Positions 24,867-32,736 of a stretch of 64,000 nucleotides of DNA are shown here, in pieces. The DNA comes from G963667075 sp963667075. Its GTDB lineage: Bacteria; Pseudomonadota; Alphaproteobacteria; Micavibrionales; Micavibrionaceae. The translations under genes were made by a program, and so were the position numbers. Position 1 is the first letter of the stretch. The number at the start of each line of letters is the position of its first letter. The notes beneath the pieces are model-generated. The model did not search any database and was not told the DNA's origin. It saw only the letters and a program-made list of their open reading frames with translations. The stretch covers positions 2,060,351 to 2,124,350 of the forward strand of contig OY762938.1 in NCBI GenBank assembly GCA_963667075.1, in the 5' to 3' direction.

Positions 24867-25706
24867 TTATAATTTTATATCATAGGATTGCGGTAGGCGT
24901 CCAAGTACAAGCCTGCAATGTTCAATAGCATGCTGTGCGGTTTGATAGAGTTGATTCTGATCCCCTAATTTATCGCGCGCTTCCTCAAACGCGGCTTTTA
25001 TAGAGAGAACACCATTTGTGTTTCTGGCGTCTGCGAGTTCTTGTACTGTTTCCTGATAAGGTCTCCAAACCTGAGCAGGATTTTGACGTACCGCATAGAT
25101 GAACGGGTGTATGGTTTCTTCTTTCGTGATAGGTTGAACGGCCTCTGTAAAAGCAATGCGCATTTCCGGCGCAGGGGCTTCTGTGCTAACAAACAGAAGT
25201 TCTTCTTCTCCAAGGAATATATCAAAACGCGCTCTTTCGTCAGGGAGCAGAAATTCACGCATATTCGAGAGGATAAGGAGTTTATGCCCACCTCTTTGGT
25301 TAGCCAGTACATCTTTGGCTTTTTCTTCTACGATATCATATATATCTGCGTTTGAATTTGCTCGAATTCTAAGAAGTTGTTCTGCTGCGAAATTTATGCC
25401 GTCAAGCTGTTTTCCTGAAACAATCTTATTAAAAATAGAGCTTTCATAAAAGCTTCTTTCCAGAAGAATCTCCGCATCAGAATCCTTTAAAACGGCAGCA
25501 ATTACGCCTAAACATTTTACAGGGATATTGGGATCGGCTCTAGCGGTGTCTAAAAAGCTCTGATTTTCAAAGAGTTCTTCTATCAGTTCTATTTTATTCG
25601 TTTCTGTGGAAAAGAGGTTCTGTAATCTTAAAAAATCTACAGAATCCAGACAATCCGCAAATCTATAGCTTTTTAGCCAGCTTGTTTTATTTTTTTGTCC
25701 AAACAT
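24867..25706 (-). CDS. hypothetical protein, tandem family copy 1
   Basis: A 279-residue, probably all-helical soluble protein beginning MFGQKNK. It is one of three adjacent paralogues. Shared landmarks are LFENQSFL near residue 48, RANSNADIYDIVEEKA near 115, LLILSNMREFLLPDERARFD near 138, PAPEMRIAFTEAVQP near 173, ETIHPFIYAVRQNP, and a C-terminal HCRLVLGRLPQSY. The repeated LLP-E-R-FD and IHPFIYA blocks suggest a conserved fold. I do not recognise the family. No signal peptide, membrane helix or catalytic motif is obvious. It is followed by a terminator, so the array is its own unit. Confidence 0.8.
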   Translation of the reverse strand: MFGQKNKTSWLKSYRFADCLDSVDFLRLQNLFSTETNKIELIEELFENQSFLDTARADPNIPVKCLGVIAAVLKDSDAEILLERSFYESSIFNKIVSGKQLDGINFAAEQLLRIRANSNADIYDIVEEKAKDVLANQRGGHKLLILSNMREFLLPDERARFDIFLGEEELLFVSTEAPAPEMRIAFTEAVQPITKEETIHPFIYAVRQNPAQVWRPYQETVQELADARNTNGVLSIKAAFEEARDKLGDQNQLYQTAQHAIEHCRLVLGRLPQSYDIKL

Positions 25707-25719
25707 TTCATATTTTCCT

Positions 25720-26556
25720 TTATTTCACTTTATATACTTGGGGGAGGCCGGCAAGAACTTGATCACAATGTACGATTCCATCTGTTATAGCCTGCCTTGT
25801 TTCGGCGTTAAACGGTGCTGTGTCTTTTGCGTCATTGAAAGCCTGTTTTACGTGGAGGATGGATTCTGTATCATCATTTCTTACAAAGTATCGTATTTTA
25901 ACCTGATAAGGTTCCCAAACATGGCGTGGGTTGTTTCGTGCTGAATAGATGAACGGGTGTATGGATTCTTTTTCTGTTCCCGGTTGAACGGCCTTTGCAA
26001 ATGCAACGCGCATAATGGGAGCCGGATATTCTTTGGTAATAAACAGAATGTCTTGTTCTTCAAGGAAATCATTGAAACGTTGTCTTTCTTCTGGGAGCAG
26101 ACATTCGCGGATATTTGAGAGGACAGTGAGTTTCGTGTCTCCTTCCATGAGCATTACGCTTTCTGCCCGTTCTTTTGCAATATCATAGATATCTGCATTT
26201 GAATTGGCCCGAAGTTCAAGAATGTCCTTTGCCGCGGTTTCTATGCGGTCAAGACGTTCTTCAAGAATGAGGCGAGAAAAAATAGGGCTTTTATAAAAGG
26301 TTTCTTGCAGAAAATTTTGCGTGTCTTCATTGTCCGTATAGGCCGTAATAGCTTTTATGCAATCCATTGCAGGGGCAAAAGAGTCTTTAGATAAGGCCAA
26401 AAAGCTCTGATTTTTAAAGAGTTCAATGATAGCTTCTTTTTTCTCTTCTTCGGTCGCATTGGAGAAAATCTTTTCGATTTTTCTTACATTTTCCGGCAGC
26501 AAAGCTTCAAAGTGAAATCGCCGTATCATATCAATTTTATTTTGCGGTCCAAACAT
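25720..26556 (-). CDS. hypothetical protein, tandem family copy 2
   Basis: A 278-residue protein beginning MFGPQNKIDMIRRFHFEALL. It aligns along its whole length with its neighbours: LFKNQSFLALSK, RANSNADIYDIAKERAES, LTVLSNIRECLLPEERQRFN, PAPIMRVAFAKAVQP, ESIHPFIYSARNNP and HCDQVLAGLPQVYK. It is 13 bp from copy 1 and 13 bp from copy 3, so the three form one operon. Divergence between copies is large at the N-terminus and small in the blocks named here. That is what one expects of an old duplication with a shared core and variable surfaces. Confidence 0.8.
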   Translation of the reverse strand: MFGPQNKIDMIRRFHFEALLPENVRKIEKIFSNATEEEKKEAIIELFKNQSFLALSKDSFAPAMDCIKAITAYTDNEDTQNFLQETFYKSPIFSRLILEERLDRIETAAKDILELRANSNADIYDIAKERAESVMLMEGDTKLTVLSNIRECLLPEERQRFNDFLEEQDILFITKEYPAPIMRVAFAKAVQPGTEKESIHPFIYSARNNPRHVWEPYQVKIRYFVRNDDTESILHVKQAFNDAKDTAPFNAETRQAITDGIVHCDQVLAGLPQVYKVK

Positions 26557-27052
26557 TCTATAGGGTCCTTTATTTCATTTTATGGGATTCTGGCAGGCGT
26601 TCCAGAACACGATTACAATGCTCTATGGCGAGATTCGCGGCTTTTCTTAGTAGAGGGTTTCCGGTTTTTTCTTGTGCTCTCAAAAAGGCCTGTCTTAAAT
26701 GGAGGACCCCATCTGTATTCGTCTGTTCTTCAAAGTCTCTTACTGTAAATTGATACGGTTTCCAAGCACAGAGTCGGTTGTCTTGTGCGGCATAGGTGAA
26801 CGGGTGTATGGTTTCTGCTTCTGTTGCAGGTTCTACGGCCTCTGTAAAAGCAATGCGCATTTCAGGGGCTGGGGGGTTCGTGGCAACAAAGAGCATGTTT
26901 TCGGATTCAAGGAAATTGTCAAAAAGCTCTTTTTCTTTAGGGAGAAGGAATTTACGCATGTTTGAGAGGATAAGGTATTTTCCTTCTCCTTTGTAGTTGG
27001 CTAGTATCTCTTTGGCTTTTTCTTCTATGATATTATATAGTCATTTGAATAA

Positions 27053-27535
27053 TTAACGATACATATTGATAATTTGATCGATGGATTTTTCATGGTTGTA
27101 TTCTCTGATTTTCTTAAGAGCGCCGAAGTCGCCTTCGATGGGATTGAGATCTGGTGAGTAAGGCGGCAAGAAAAGCAGGACTGCGCCTTTTTTCTCTATC
27201 AGCTCTCTGGTTTTGGCAGATTTGTGGAAGGTTGCATTATCCATGATGACAACGCATGTCTCATCGAGGCGCGGGCAAAGCAGGTCTTCGAGCCATTGAT
27301 TGAAGATGTCTGTATTGCACGTGCCTTCCCAGAGCTGCGTTGCGGCTAGTGCGCCGTCTGGCATACGGGCGGCTAGAAAGGATGTGCGCGGGCGTTTGTT
27401 TCCTGAACGCTCGCCGTAAACCTTTTGCCCTTTGGGTGCCCAACCATACTGACGGCAAGCACAAAGCTCAAAGCCGCTTTCATCTACATAGATAATGTGC
27501 TTGCCGCCTGAGGCGTACTTGTACCAGCGTTTCAA
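27053..27535 (-). CDS. IS630 transposase, catalytic part (orfB)
   Basis: Carries the DDE catalytic core: YVDESGF (first Asp), VIMDNATFHKS (second Asp), and PPYSPDLNPIE with the Glu 35 positions after the second Asp, the D34E spacing of the IS630/Tc1-mariner group. A TTG at 27535 could start it alone. However, the same frame stays open upstream through KTWRYKEARRYEKVRRKF, a normal linker of IS630 transposases, back to the run of eight A. It is therefore probably made as a fusion with orfA after a frameshift. Confidence 0.88.
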   Translation of the reverse strand: MKRWYKYASGGKHIIYVDESGFELCACRQYGWAPKGQKVYGERSGNKRPRTSFLAARMPDGALAATQLWEGTCNTDIFNQWLEDLLCPRLDETCVVIMDNATFHKSAKTRELIEKKGAVLLFLPPYSPDLNPIEGDFGALKKIREYNHEKSIDQIINMYR

Positions 27536-27554
27536 GAACTTGCGGCGAACTTTT

Positions 27555-27899
27555 TCATAACGTCTCGCCTCTTTGTAACGCCACGTTTTTTTTACGCGTT
27601 ATACCCATCCGCTTCAACGCTTTGGAAATGGTTGATGGATGAACCCCAAAATGATCCGCAAGCTCAATCAGCCGCGCATCATCCCGCGCCTTGATCTCTT
27701 GCCTTAAAGCTTCCTCACAGACAAGACGATTGCCCCGCGGACCCGGACGACCCGCGCAGGTCTGGCCACGTTTCGTCTCTCGAAGCCAACGGTGAAGCGT
27801 TTGACGGTGAACGCCAAACAACGCCGATACTTCGCTGATCTTCTTGCCTGATGAAATAAGCTTAAGCGCTCGATCGCGCATGTCTGATGAATAACTCAT
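27555..27899 (-). CDS. IS630 transposase, DNA-binding part (orfA)
   Basis: A 114-residue protein with two helix-turn-helix units: ISEVSALFGVHRQTLHRWLR and LADHFGVHPSTISKALKRM, joined by the GRPGPRG linker, the usual paired DNA-binding domain of IS630 transposases. It ends shortly after an A8 run (codons CGT AAA AAA AAC). A +1 (or -2) shift there enters the orfB frame. The A8 run is present in all three copies. Confidence 0.88.
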   Translation of the reverse strand: MSYSSDMRDRALKLISSGKKISEVSALFGVHRQTLHRWLRETKRGQTCAGRPGPRGNRLVCEEALRQEIKARDDARLIELADHFGVHPSTISKALKRMGITRKKNVALQRGETL

Positions 27900-28276
27900 A
27901 CTTCATCTTAACATAGCTCATTATTTGTTCAAAGGACTATAGATATCGGAGCTTGCCTTGGTCCGAAGAGCAAGGAGATTTTTTGCTATGAAATTTACTT
28001 TATCAGTGTTCTTTCTACGGATGAGGTTATCAAAAAGAGGGGCTTCGTAACAAAGATTCTCTGAAAGGCCGTTTTCATCTCCTTTTCTCAAAAGTTTTGA
28101 AAAGTCTAAAAAGAAGGCCTGCATTTCTCTAGAATTTTGTGATTCTACAATATGAGCTATTTTGAGTTCAATTTGCCATGGAAGGCAGAAATGCTTGTTA
28201 TCCATTATGTTGACGCTTTCTTTCTTATTTTTCTATGAGCGTGCAATATAGAAAACAATTTAAAGTTATGTCAACA

Positions 28277-29233
28277 CTAAAAAACAGCGTTGTAGAGATA
28301 GCCTACGATGATAAAGGCGCAGAACATGAACACGGAAAAATAGATTAAAAGGCGGGGCTTTAACACTTTTCTTAAGATAATCATTTCCGGCAAGGATATC
28401 GCCACGACGCTCATCATCATGGCAAGGACCGTGCCTATGGGCACGCCTTTGCCGAGCAGGGCCTCTGCGATAGGGATCACGCCTGTGGCACTTGAATAGA
28501 GCGGTATCCCTAAAAAGACGGCGATAGGGACAGAAAACATATTGTCGGCACTGGCATATTTTGCAAAGAATTCTTCTGGGACATAGCCATGTAAATAGGC
28601 TCCAACACCAATGCCAAGAATGACATAGACCCATATTTTATCCAGAATATCTTTCGTGTAGCCGAAGGCATAGTGCACACGTTCTTTGAAACTGGTTATG
28701 GCTTTTTCCTGATTTTCAGACTCGCCTGATCGCATGTCCGAGACATAACTTTCGATATATTTTTCAAAGCCCAGCTTTTCCATCAATAGGCCGCCAATGA
28801 TCCCTATGGCCATGCCAGTGGCAATATAAACAAAGGCGAGTTGCCAGCCAACTACCGAGGCAAATACAATAAGAGCCACTTCGTTAATCATGGGGGAGGT
28901 GATAAGAAAAGCCATGGTCACGCCAAACGGAATCCCGGCCTCCACAAAGCCGATAAAAAGAGGGATAGAAGAACACGAGCAAAAAGGCGTGATAGAACCT
29001 AGTATAACAGCCAGAATATAGGCAATAAATTTAGGCTTTCCTTCCAGATAATCTCGCACTTTGGCCGAGTCCAGATGTGATCTGAAAAAGGAGACAAGCG
29101 TCATAATGAAAATAATCAAAAAGAAAATTTTCGTAACATCTTCAATAAAGAAATGTACCGCCTCACCAGCGTGTGTGTCGGAGTCGAAGCCAAGAAGCTG
29201 GTAGGTGATTATATCAGAAAGCCATTTAAACAT
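28277..29233 (-). CDS. permease of the DUF318/ArsP-YraQ family
   Basis: A 318-residue inner-membrane protein with about eight helices. The family signature GSITPFCSCSSIPLFIGFVE (residues 79-98, C85 and C87) is followed by AFLITSPMINEVAL, and the second half repeats the pattern as GIPLYSSATGVIPIAEAL. Relatives include methylarsenite exporter ArsP and uncharacterised YraQ; the substrate cannot be read from sequence. It lies 17 bp after the transglutaminase-like gene on the same strand. A strong start at 29233 (MFKWLSDIITY) is followed by a membrane segment near residue 30. Confidence 0.87.
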   Translation of the reverse strand: MFKWLSDIITYQLLGFDSDTHAGEAVHFFIEDVTKIFFLIIFIMTLVSFFRSHLDSAKVRDYLEGKPKFIAYILAVILGSITPFCSCSSIPLFIGFVEAGIPFGVTMAFLITSPMINEVALIVFASVVGWQLAFVYIATGMAIGIIGGLLMEKLGFEKYIESYVSDMRSGESENQEKAITSFKERVHYAFGYTKDILDKIWVYVILGIGVGAYLHGYVPEEFFAKYASADNMFSVPIAVFLGIPLYSSATGVIPIAEALLGKGVPIGTVLAMMMSVVAISLPEMIILRKVLKPRLLIYFSVFMFCAFIIVGYLYNAVF

Positions 29234-29250
29234 AGTAGTTAGAGTATCCT

Positions 29251-30066
29251 TTATTCTCTAATGCTTCTATCGTAAAAAATTATGTCCTGTCGGCAATATT
29301 TTTTATAGCGTTCGCAAAAAGTCATTTCCTGTCCATTGATGTTCCATGACGAATCAAAAGGAAAACGTTCCAGATTAACGTATAAGGGGCGGTTGTTATT
29401 TACATGGTCTTTTATAGCCGCGATTCCCAGAAATTTTTTGATGTCCTCAATATCTTGCCCTTCACGGGTTGATAAAGCCCATCCGCATTCTCCATTGGTG
29501 TGACATGGTTCATATACGCTAAAATTGTATTTGATAAGGTCTTCTATGCCTAAACGTTTATGATCTTTTTTCATACGCCAGAAAACATTATATTGGGGAT
29601 CGTGCGCTTCCCATTTGCCGGTTTTCGGGTTTAATACGTCGGAGAAGGCATGGCCTGCGTAGGTTCTATCATGCCGGAAAACGCTTACGGACCGGACAGA
29701 GTGGCCAAGAGAAAACAGGATATTTTCAAAAATGCCGGATCGGCTGGAGCATTCGAGCGGGACCCTTTTTGTTGTTTTGCCTTGGGCATGCTCTCTTATT
29801 TTCTGTGCGATAATTTTGTGATTTCCCCAGATCTCGCGAAAATCAGAGTCGATACTAAGGCGGGTATGTTCAAAAACAAAAGAACGCACTTTGTCTGTCT
29901 TTGTCTGAAAAGTGTCTTCGTCCGAGATCCCTATAAGTGGAATAAGCGTGGCGTAGGCCTTGTATTTTGCCTGCTTTTTCGTCTGATCCTGATAATGCTT
30001 CCCACCCAGCCCGAGAGCGATGAGCAAGATCAACAGGAAAAGGATGTATGCGTTTTTTTTTGTCAT
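29251..30066 (-). CDS. membrane-anchored transglutaminase-like protein
   Basis: 271 residues. One N-terminal membrane helix (AYILFLLILLIALGLGG) puts the rest in the periplasm. A transglutaminase-like triad is visible: C106 in PLECSSRSGIF, H139 in AGHAFSDVLN and D156 in KWEAHDPQYNVFW. Such domains in bacteria act as cysteine peptidases or cross-linkers. The 5' end overlaps the trmB stop by 4 bp (ATGA), so it is translated as part of the trmB operon. The call rests on the triad and its spacing, not on full-length similarity. Confidence 0.75.
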   Translation of the reverse strand: MTKKNAYILFLLILLIALGLGGKHYQDQTKKQAKYKAYATLIPLIGISDEDTFQTKTDKVRSFVFEHTRLSIDSDFREIWGNHKIIAQKIREHAQGKTTKRVPLECSSRSGIFENILFSLGHSVRSVSVFRHDRTYAGHAFSDVLNPKTGKWEAHDPQYNVFWRMKKDHKRLGIEDLIKYNFSVYEPCHTNGECGWALSTREGQDIEDIKKFLGIAAIKDHVNNNRPLYVNLERFPFDSSWNINGQEMTFCERYKKYCRQDIIFYDRSIRE

Positions 30067-30794
30067 TTGTTTTTTTGTTCTGAGGGGGACGCACGACGCT
30101 TGAAAATCAGATAGCTCTGCTGCCGTCCTGCTTCTTTGCCTTTTTCTTCGTAACGTGTAGCCGGCCAGTCTTTTGGTGGGGTCCGCCAGTCATCTGCTTT
30201 TTCCGCCTGCCATTCGAAATCATCATTCAGAAAGGTTTTTGTGAGCATCCATTCGGCAAGATCATCGACATCGGTTGTCATGACCAGCGTGCCACCGGGT
30301 TTAAGAAGGCGCGCGTAGAGCTTTAAATTATCTTCATTGACGATGCGGCGTTTGTGGTGGCGCGTTTTAGGCCAGGGGTCCGGGTTTAAAATATAAATAC
30401 CGTCCAGAGAATAGGGGGTAAACGATTTTAAAAGCTCAAGCGCATCATCCATATGAACGCGAATATTATCATGTGGCAGATCTTTTATGGATTTCAGGAA
30501 GGCCGACATGCCGTTAATAAAAGGTTCTGCTCCGATAAAACCGTTGTCAGGCTGAGACTCCATCATGGCTTTGAGGTGTTCGCCATTACCAAAGCCAATT
30601 TCAAACCAGATTTCTTTAACGGCTGATTGAAAGAGAGAGGCGGGCGCAATATCAGCGTTCTTTGTGATTCGCTCGGGTGCAATCGAAAGCACTGGTAACA
30701 GGTCTTCCAGTGCCTTTTGTCTTTCAGAATTCAAAGGGCGCCCTAATCGGCGCCCATAGACTTTTTTTATTTTTTTATCGTTGTTCTCAGACAA
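30063..30794 (-). CDS. trmB: tRNA (guanine-N7-)-methyltransferase
   Basis: A SAM-dependent enzyme for m7G46 in tRNA. It is 243 residues. The SAM-binding region is EIGFGNGEHLKAM; the diagnostic PDPWPKTRHHKRRIVNEDNL follows, and TDVDDLAEWM and the C-terminal TRYEEKGKEAGR are also typical. It is directly downstream of metK, the maker of its SAM cofactor (21-bp gap), a common alphaproteobacterial pairing. Confidence 0.96.
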   Translation of the reverse strand: MSENNDKKIKKVYGRRLGRPLNSERQKALEDLLPVLSIAPERITKNADIAPASLFQSAVKEIWFEIGFGNGEHLKAMMESQPDNGFIGAEPFINGMSAFLKSIKDLPHDNIRVHMDDALELLKSFTPYSLDGIYILNPDPWPKTRHHKRRIVNEDNLKLYARLLKPGGTLVMTTDVDDLAEWMLTKTFLNDDFEWQAEKADDWRTPPKDWPATRYEEKGKEAGRQQSYLIFKRRASPSEQKNK

Positions 30795-30815
30795 AAATTT
30801 TATCCTTAAGAGAGG

Positions 30816-32051
30816 TTAACCAAGAAGCTGGTGCAACGCTTTTACGAGGTCCGTTTTTTCCCAAGAGAAAGAACCATCATCGCTTGGCTTGCGGCCAAAG
30901 TGACCATAGGCGGCTGTTTTTGCGTAAATGGGCCTGTTTAAGGCAAGGTGCTCACGAATGCCGCGTGGCGTCAGATCCATTGTTTTCTGAACAGCCTGAA
31001 CAAGCGCGGCTTCTGGCACTGTGCCAGTACCCATCGTGTTTATATAAACGGACAGAGGGTGCGCTACGCCAATGGCATAGGCAAGCTGAATGGTGCAACG
31101 TTCGGCATAACCGGCGGCTACGATGTTTTTTGCCAGATAACGCGCGGCATAGGCGGCTGAGCGATCAACTTTTGACGGATCTTTACCGGAAAAAGCGCCG
31201 CCACCATGCGGGGCTGAGCCACCATAGGTGTCTACAACAATTTTGCGGCCTGTCAGGCCTGTATCACCATCGGGGCCGCCGATAACAAAGCGGCCTGTCG
31301 GGTTTACGAAAAAGTCTTCCTCAGCACACATCCAGCTCTCATCGGGCAGGACGCTTAAAATATAAGGACGAACGATTTCACGAATCTCTTCCTGTGAGAT
31401 GTCGGCGGTGTGCTGTGTTGATACGACAATAGAGGTCGCCCGGATAGGCTTGTTGTCTTTGTATTCAAGCGAGAATTGTGCTTTCGAATCGGGCAGAATG
31501 TTTGGTAATTTTCCGGCGTGCCGGTCTTTGGCCAGTGTTCTTAGAACCGTATGGGAATAGTGAAGCGGTGCGGGCATTAACGCATCAGTTTCAGAGCAGG
31601 CATAGCCGAACATAATACCCTGATCTCCTGCGCCTTCTTCCTCTTTGTTCCCTTCGTCAACGCCTATAGCAATATCGGCAGACTGGTTGTGGACGCGTAC
31701 GTCAATATCGGCGGTTTTCCAGTGAAATCCGTTTTGCTCGTATCCAATATCCCTGATGGCATCGCGCGCAATGTTTTCCAGTACGTCTTTTGTTATACTG
31801 TCCGGGCCGCGGGTCTCTCCCATGATGGCTACAAAGTTCGTTGTAACGGCTGTTTCAATGGCGACGTGAGCCGTTGGATCCAGAGAAAGGTATTTGTCCA
31901 GTATAGCATCAGATATACGGTCACATACCTTGTCGGGATGGCCCTCCGATACGGATTCACTTGTGAAAATGTAGTCTCGTAAAGCGGTGGCTGTCTCTGT
32001 CATGGCGTTCTCTAAGGTCTCTGACGGTTTCTTAAGGGCGGCATTCTGCAT
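30816..32051 (-). CDS. metK: S-adenosylmethionine synthetase
   Basis: Makes SAM from methionine and ATP. Motifs are SVSEGHPDKVCDRISDAILD at the N-terminus, GAGDQGIMFGYA (the conserved methionine-binding region) and GGGAFSGKDPSKVDRSAAY (P-loop-like). At 411 residues from the ATG at 32051 it carries about 16 extra N-terminal residues. AAAGGATG supports this start, while an internal ATG at 32003 (MTETATALRDY) would give a more standard length. I looked upstream for a SAM riboswitch and saw none I could support. Confidence 0.97.
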   Translation of the reverse strand: MQNAALKKPSETLENAMTETATALRDYIFTSESVSEGHPDKVCDRISDAILDKYLSLDPTAHVAIETAVTTNFVAIMGETRGPDSITKDVLENIARDAIRDIGYEQNGFHWKTADIDVRVHNQSADIAIGVDEGNKEEEGAGDQGIMFGYACSETDALMPAPLHYSHTVLRTLAKDRHAGKLPNILPDSKAQFSLEYKDNKPIRATSIVVSTQHTADISQEEIREIVRPYILSVLPDESWMCAEEDFFVNPTGRFVIGGPDGDTGLTGRKIVVDTYGGSAPHGGGAFSGKDPSKVDRSAAYAARYLAKNIVAAGYAERCTIQLAYAIGVAHPLSVYINTMGTGTVPEAALVQAVQKTMDLTPRGIREHLALNRPIYAKTAAYGHFGRKPSDDGSFSWEKTDLVKALHQLLG

Positions 32052-32163
32052 ATTACATCCTTTGTGAAAAAGGTTAAAGGTCTCCCACTCTGTCTCTCAA
32101 TTCTAAAAAATCAGAGGGAAAGATTAAAGATTCAGAAAGCCTATAAAGAAAGCCGGGGCAGAT

Positions 32164-32188
32164 CAAGCCTCTTTTTTTAAGAGGCTTG
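32164..32188. terminator. hairpin at the end of the XRE regulator gene
   Basis: A perfect 10-bp inverted repeat CAAGCCTCTT / AAGAGGCTTG with a T-rich loop, overlapping the regulator stop codon. On the minus strand no T-run follows. On the plus strand AATGTTTTT follows. It could stabilise the 3' end or terminate weakly ahead of metK. Confidence 0.45.
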
Positions 32189-32620
32189 AATGTTTTTCGC
32201 CGTTTGTTTGAGCATCTTAAGGAATGAGCGTCTTAGCGTTTCATCCGGGATAGAATAATAAGTTCTGATTAAGTTAATCGTTTCCCGGCTTTTCATGAGG
32301 TCTGTATTTTCTGTCGCGTCTTCGCTGCCGTCAAATGATTCTTGAGAATCCTCAGCAAAACCGGAAACAGCCCGTTCACCCGGTGTGTCACTATAACCTT
32401 CAAAAAACACAGAAACCGGCGTTTCCAAGACTTTTGAAAATTGATAGAGCCTGCTGGCACTTACTCTGTTCCGTCCCATCTCATACTTTTGGATTTGCTG
32501 GAACGTTAGCCCAATAGAATCCGCTAGTCTCTCTTGCGTAAAGCCAGCAAGTTTTCTTCTTTGTCTTAGTACTTCTCCAACATGCACATCCACAGGATGG
32601 GGAGATCTTGAATTTGTCAT
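32177..32620 (-). CDS. XRE-family transcriptional regulator
   Basis: 147 residues from the ATG at 32620, which has AGGAG upstream; a longer start at 32641 lacks one. The helix-turn-helix is VGEVLRQRRKLAGFTQERLA followed by IGLTFQQIQKYEMGRNRVSA and the SRLYQFSKVLETPVSVFFEG tail, a widespread alphaproteobacterial family. The C-terminal part (ETINLIRTYYSIPDETLRRS, FLKMLKQTAKNI) is conserved in the same family. Genes of this type lie between lnt and metK in many alphaproteobacteria. The target is unknown here. Confidence 0.9.
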   Translation of the reverse strand: MTNSRSPHPVDVHVGEVLRQRRKLAGFTQERLADSIGLTFQQIQKYEMGRNRVSASRLYQFSKVLETPVSVFFEGYSDTPGERAVSGFAEDSQESFDGSEDATENTDLMKSRETINLIRTYYSIPDETLRRSFLKMLKQTAKNIQAS

Positions 32621-32736
32621 TTTATTTATACTCCTGAACATTTTTCAGAACTTTGATTTGTTTTTGTACTATGATTACATGTGCATGCAATAAAATTTTT
32701 TTTCAACCATCCAAAGGTATATTTTTGAAAAAAAAA

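Larger units (their letters stand above)
27038..27939 (-). mobile_element. IS630-family insertion sequence, copy 1
   Basis: A 902-bp element flanked by TA duplications (27036-27037 and 27940-27941), the IS630/Tc1 target. The imperfect terminal repeats are TAGTCATTTGAATAATTAAC and TAGTCCTTTGAACAAATAAT (the latter read inward from the other end). It carries two overlapping-frame transposase ORFs. Two further copies with the same length and the same translations lie at 44740-45641 and 55605-56506. This copy interrupts the third tandem-family gene. Confidence 0.92.
26570..28205 (-). pseudogene. tandem family copy 3, interrupted by IS630
   Basis: The N-terminal part runs from the ATG at 28205 (MDNKHFCLPWQIELKIAHIV) to about 27942. 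The C-terminal part runs from about 27035 to the stop at 26570. Removing the 902-bp IS and one copy of the TA duplication restores one frame across the junction, reading KASSDIY-NIIEEKAKEIL, which matches NADIYDIVEEKAKDVL of copy 1. An internal ATG at 26959 leaves an open C-terminal fragment (MRKFLLPKEKELFDNFL). The insertion looks recent because both halves are otherwise intact. Confidence 0.88.

Noticed and set aside
32052..32163. Possible SAM riboswitch upstream of metK
   Set aside because: I looked for the conserved core and pairing of SAM riboswitch classes in this 112-bp leader and saw nothing convincing. No terminator or anti-terminator pair is present.
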